From Macrotrachela quadricornifera (lineage: Eukaryota; Rotifera; Eurotatoria; Philodinida; Philodinidae): 64,000 bases of DNA. The translations under genes were made by a program, and so were the position numbers. Shown one piece after another: positions 63,671 to 64,000 of this stretch. The notes beneath the pieces are model-generated. The model was not told where the DNA came from, searched no databases, and worked only from the letters and a program-made list of their open reading frames with translations. How positions within the stretch are numbered: the stretch's first letter is position 1; every line of letters begins with the position of its first letter. The DNA is taken from NCBI GenBank assembly GCA_022393335.1, contig JAJEKB010001371.1:62001-126000 (forward strand), in the 5' to 3' direction.

Positions 63671-64000
63671 TATATTCGTTAAATTGAAAAAAATCAATAG
63701 AAAACACCGAATTTTATTATTAATGCAATACATTAATCCATATATAATGAGAATATTAGTAAATATACTATTAAATCTTTACATTTCGATTATCATTCGA
63801 TTTTTATCATATTGTAATTGATACCGATGGATATATGTAAATATTTTTAATTTTATTTAAAACAAAAAAAAAAAGGAATGGCTATGAAATCAGATATGCA
63901 CAGATAATATTCTGCTTAACAAATAAGAACAATGTGTATAGCATTATAAATGAAAATACATATAAATATATATATTGTTTTTGCATTTGATTAAGACAAA
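63671..64000. other. Upstream region of the secreted-protein gene
   Basis: 330 bases of AT-rich sequence before the minus-strand start. It probably holds the promoter. No gene or distinct motif seen. Confidence 0.4.

Overview
This is an AT-rich eukaryotic (animal) window carrying intron-containing genes on both strands. Most introns are 45-75 nt with GT...AG borders, coding exons use A/T-ending codons, and the gene set is metazoan: a goosecoid homeobox gene, a peptide-type GPCR, Ig-domain, kelch and CAP-Gly proteins, two GH18 chitinases with CBM14 domains, and several housekeeping genes. Compact genes, tiny introns and a tightly packed same-strand cluster suggest a bdelloid rotifer or a similarly compact lophotrochozoan. 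The species assignment is inference. There are no bacterial, viral or CRISPR features.

Layout: 1-102 may be the 3' end of a gene cut by the window edge. 2991-5770 (+) is goosecoid. 7077-8421 (-) is a secreted glycoprotein of uncertain family. 11121-12156 (+) is a Dpy-30/coiled-coil (DYDC-like) protein. 15639-17028 (+) is a kelch-repeat protein. 17959-18231 (-) is a small coding-like frame with an internal stop. 18457-19536 (+) is a two-Ig-domain surface protein, convergent with a 64-residue gene (-). 23381-24211 (+) is a four-transmembrane protein.

25815-33633 (-) is the most striking block: METTL4, CDIPT (phosphatidylinositol synthase), IARS2 (mitochondrial Ile-tRNA synthetase) and MRPL19 follow one another with gaps of 32, 233 and 62 nt. 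Each gap carries a 3' splice-acceptor-like sequence just before the next ATG, which looks like a spliced-leader operon. Two of its genes, IARS2 and MRPL19, serve mitochondrial translation.

34550-46502 holds a small ORF, a disordered nuclear-type protein (-), a coiled-coil protein (+) whose fourth-exon intron carries a 1.5-kb Tc1/mariner-like relic with a nested inverted repeat, a CAP-Gly protein (+), and a serine-rich protein ending in a CaaX box (-). 46503-53706 holds two GH18 genes in divergent orientation with opposite domain order. One has an altered catalytic motif; the other has a ~1-kb palindromic insertion in an intron. After a 7.8-kb region without visible genes come a class-A GPCR (61545-63113, +) and a small cysteine-containing secreted protein (63246-63670, -).

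Exon borders were deduced by hand from reading frame and splice consensus. Multi-exon totals were checked for divisibility by three, but individual borders may be off by a few bases.
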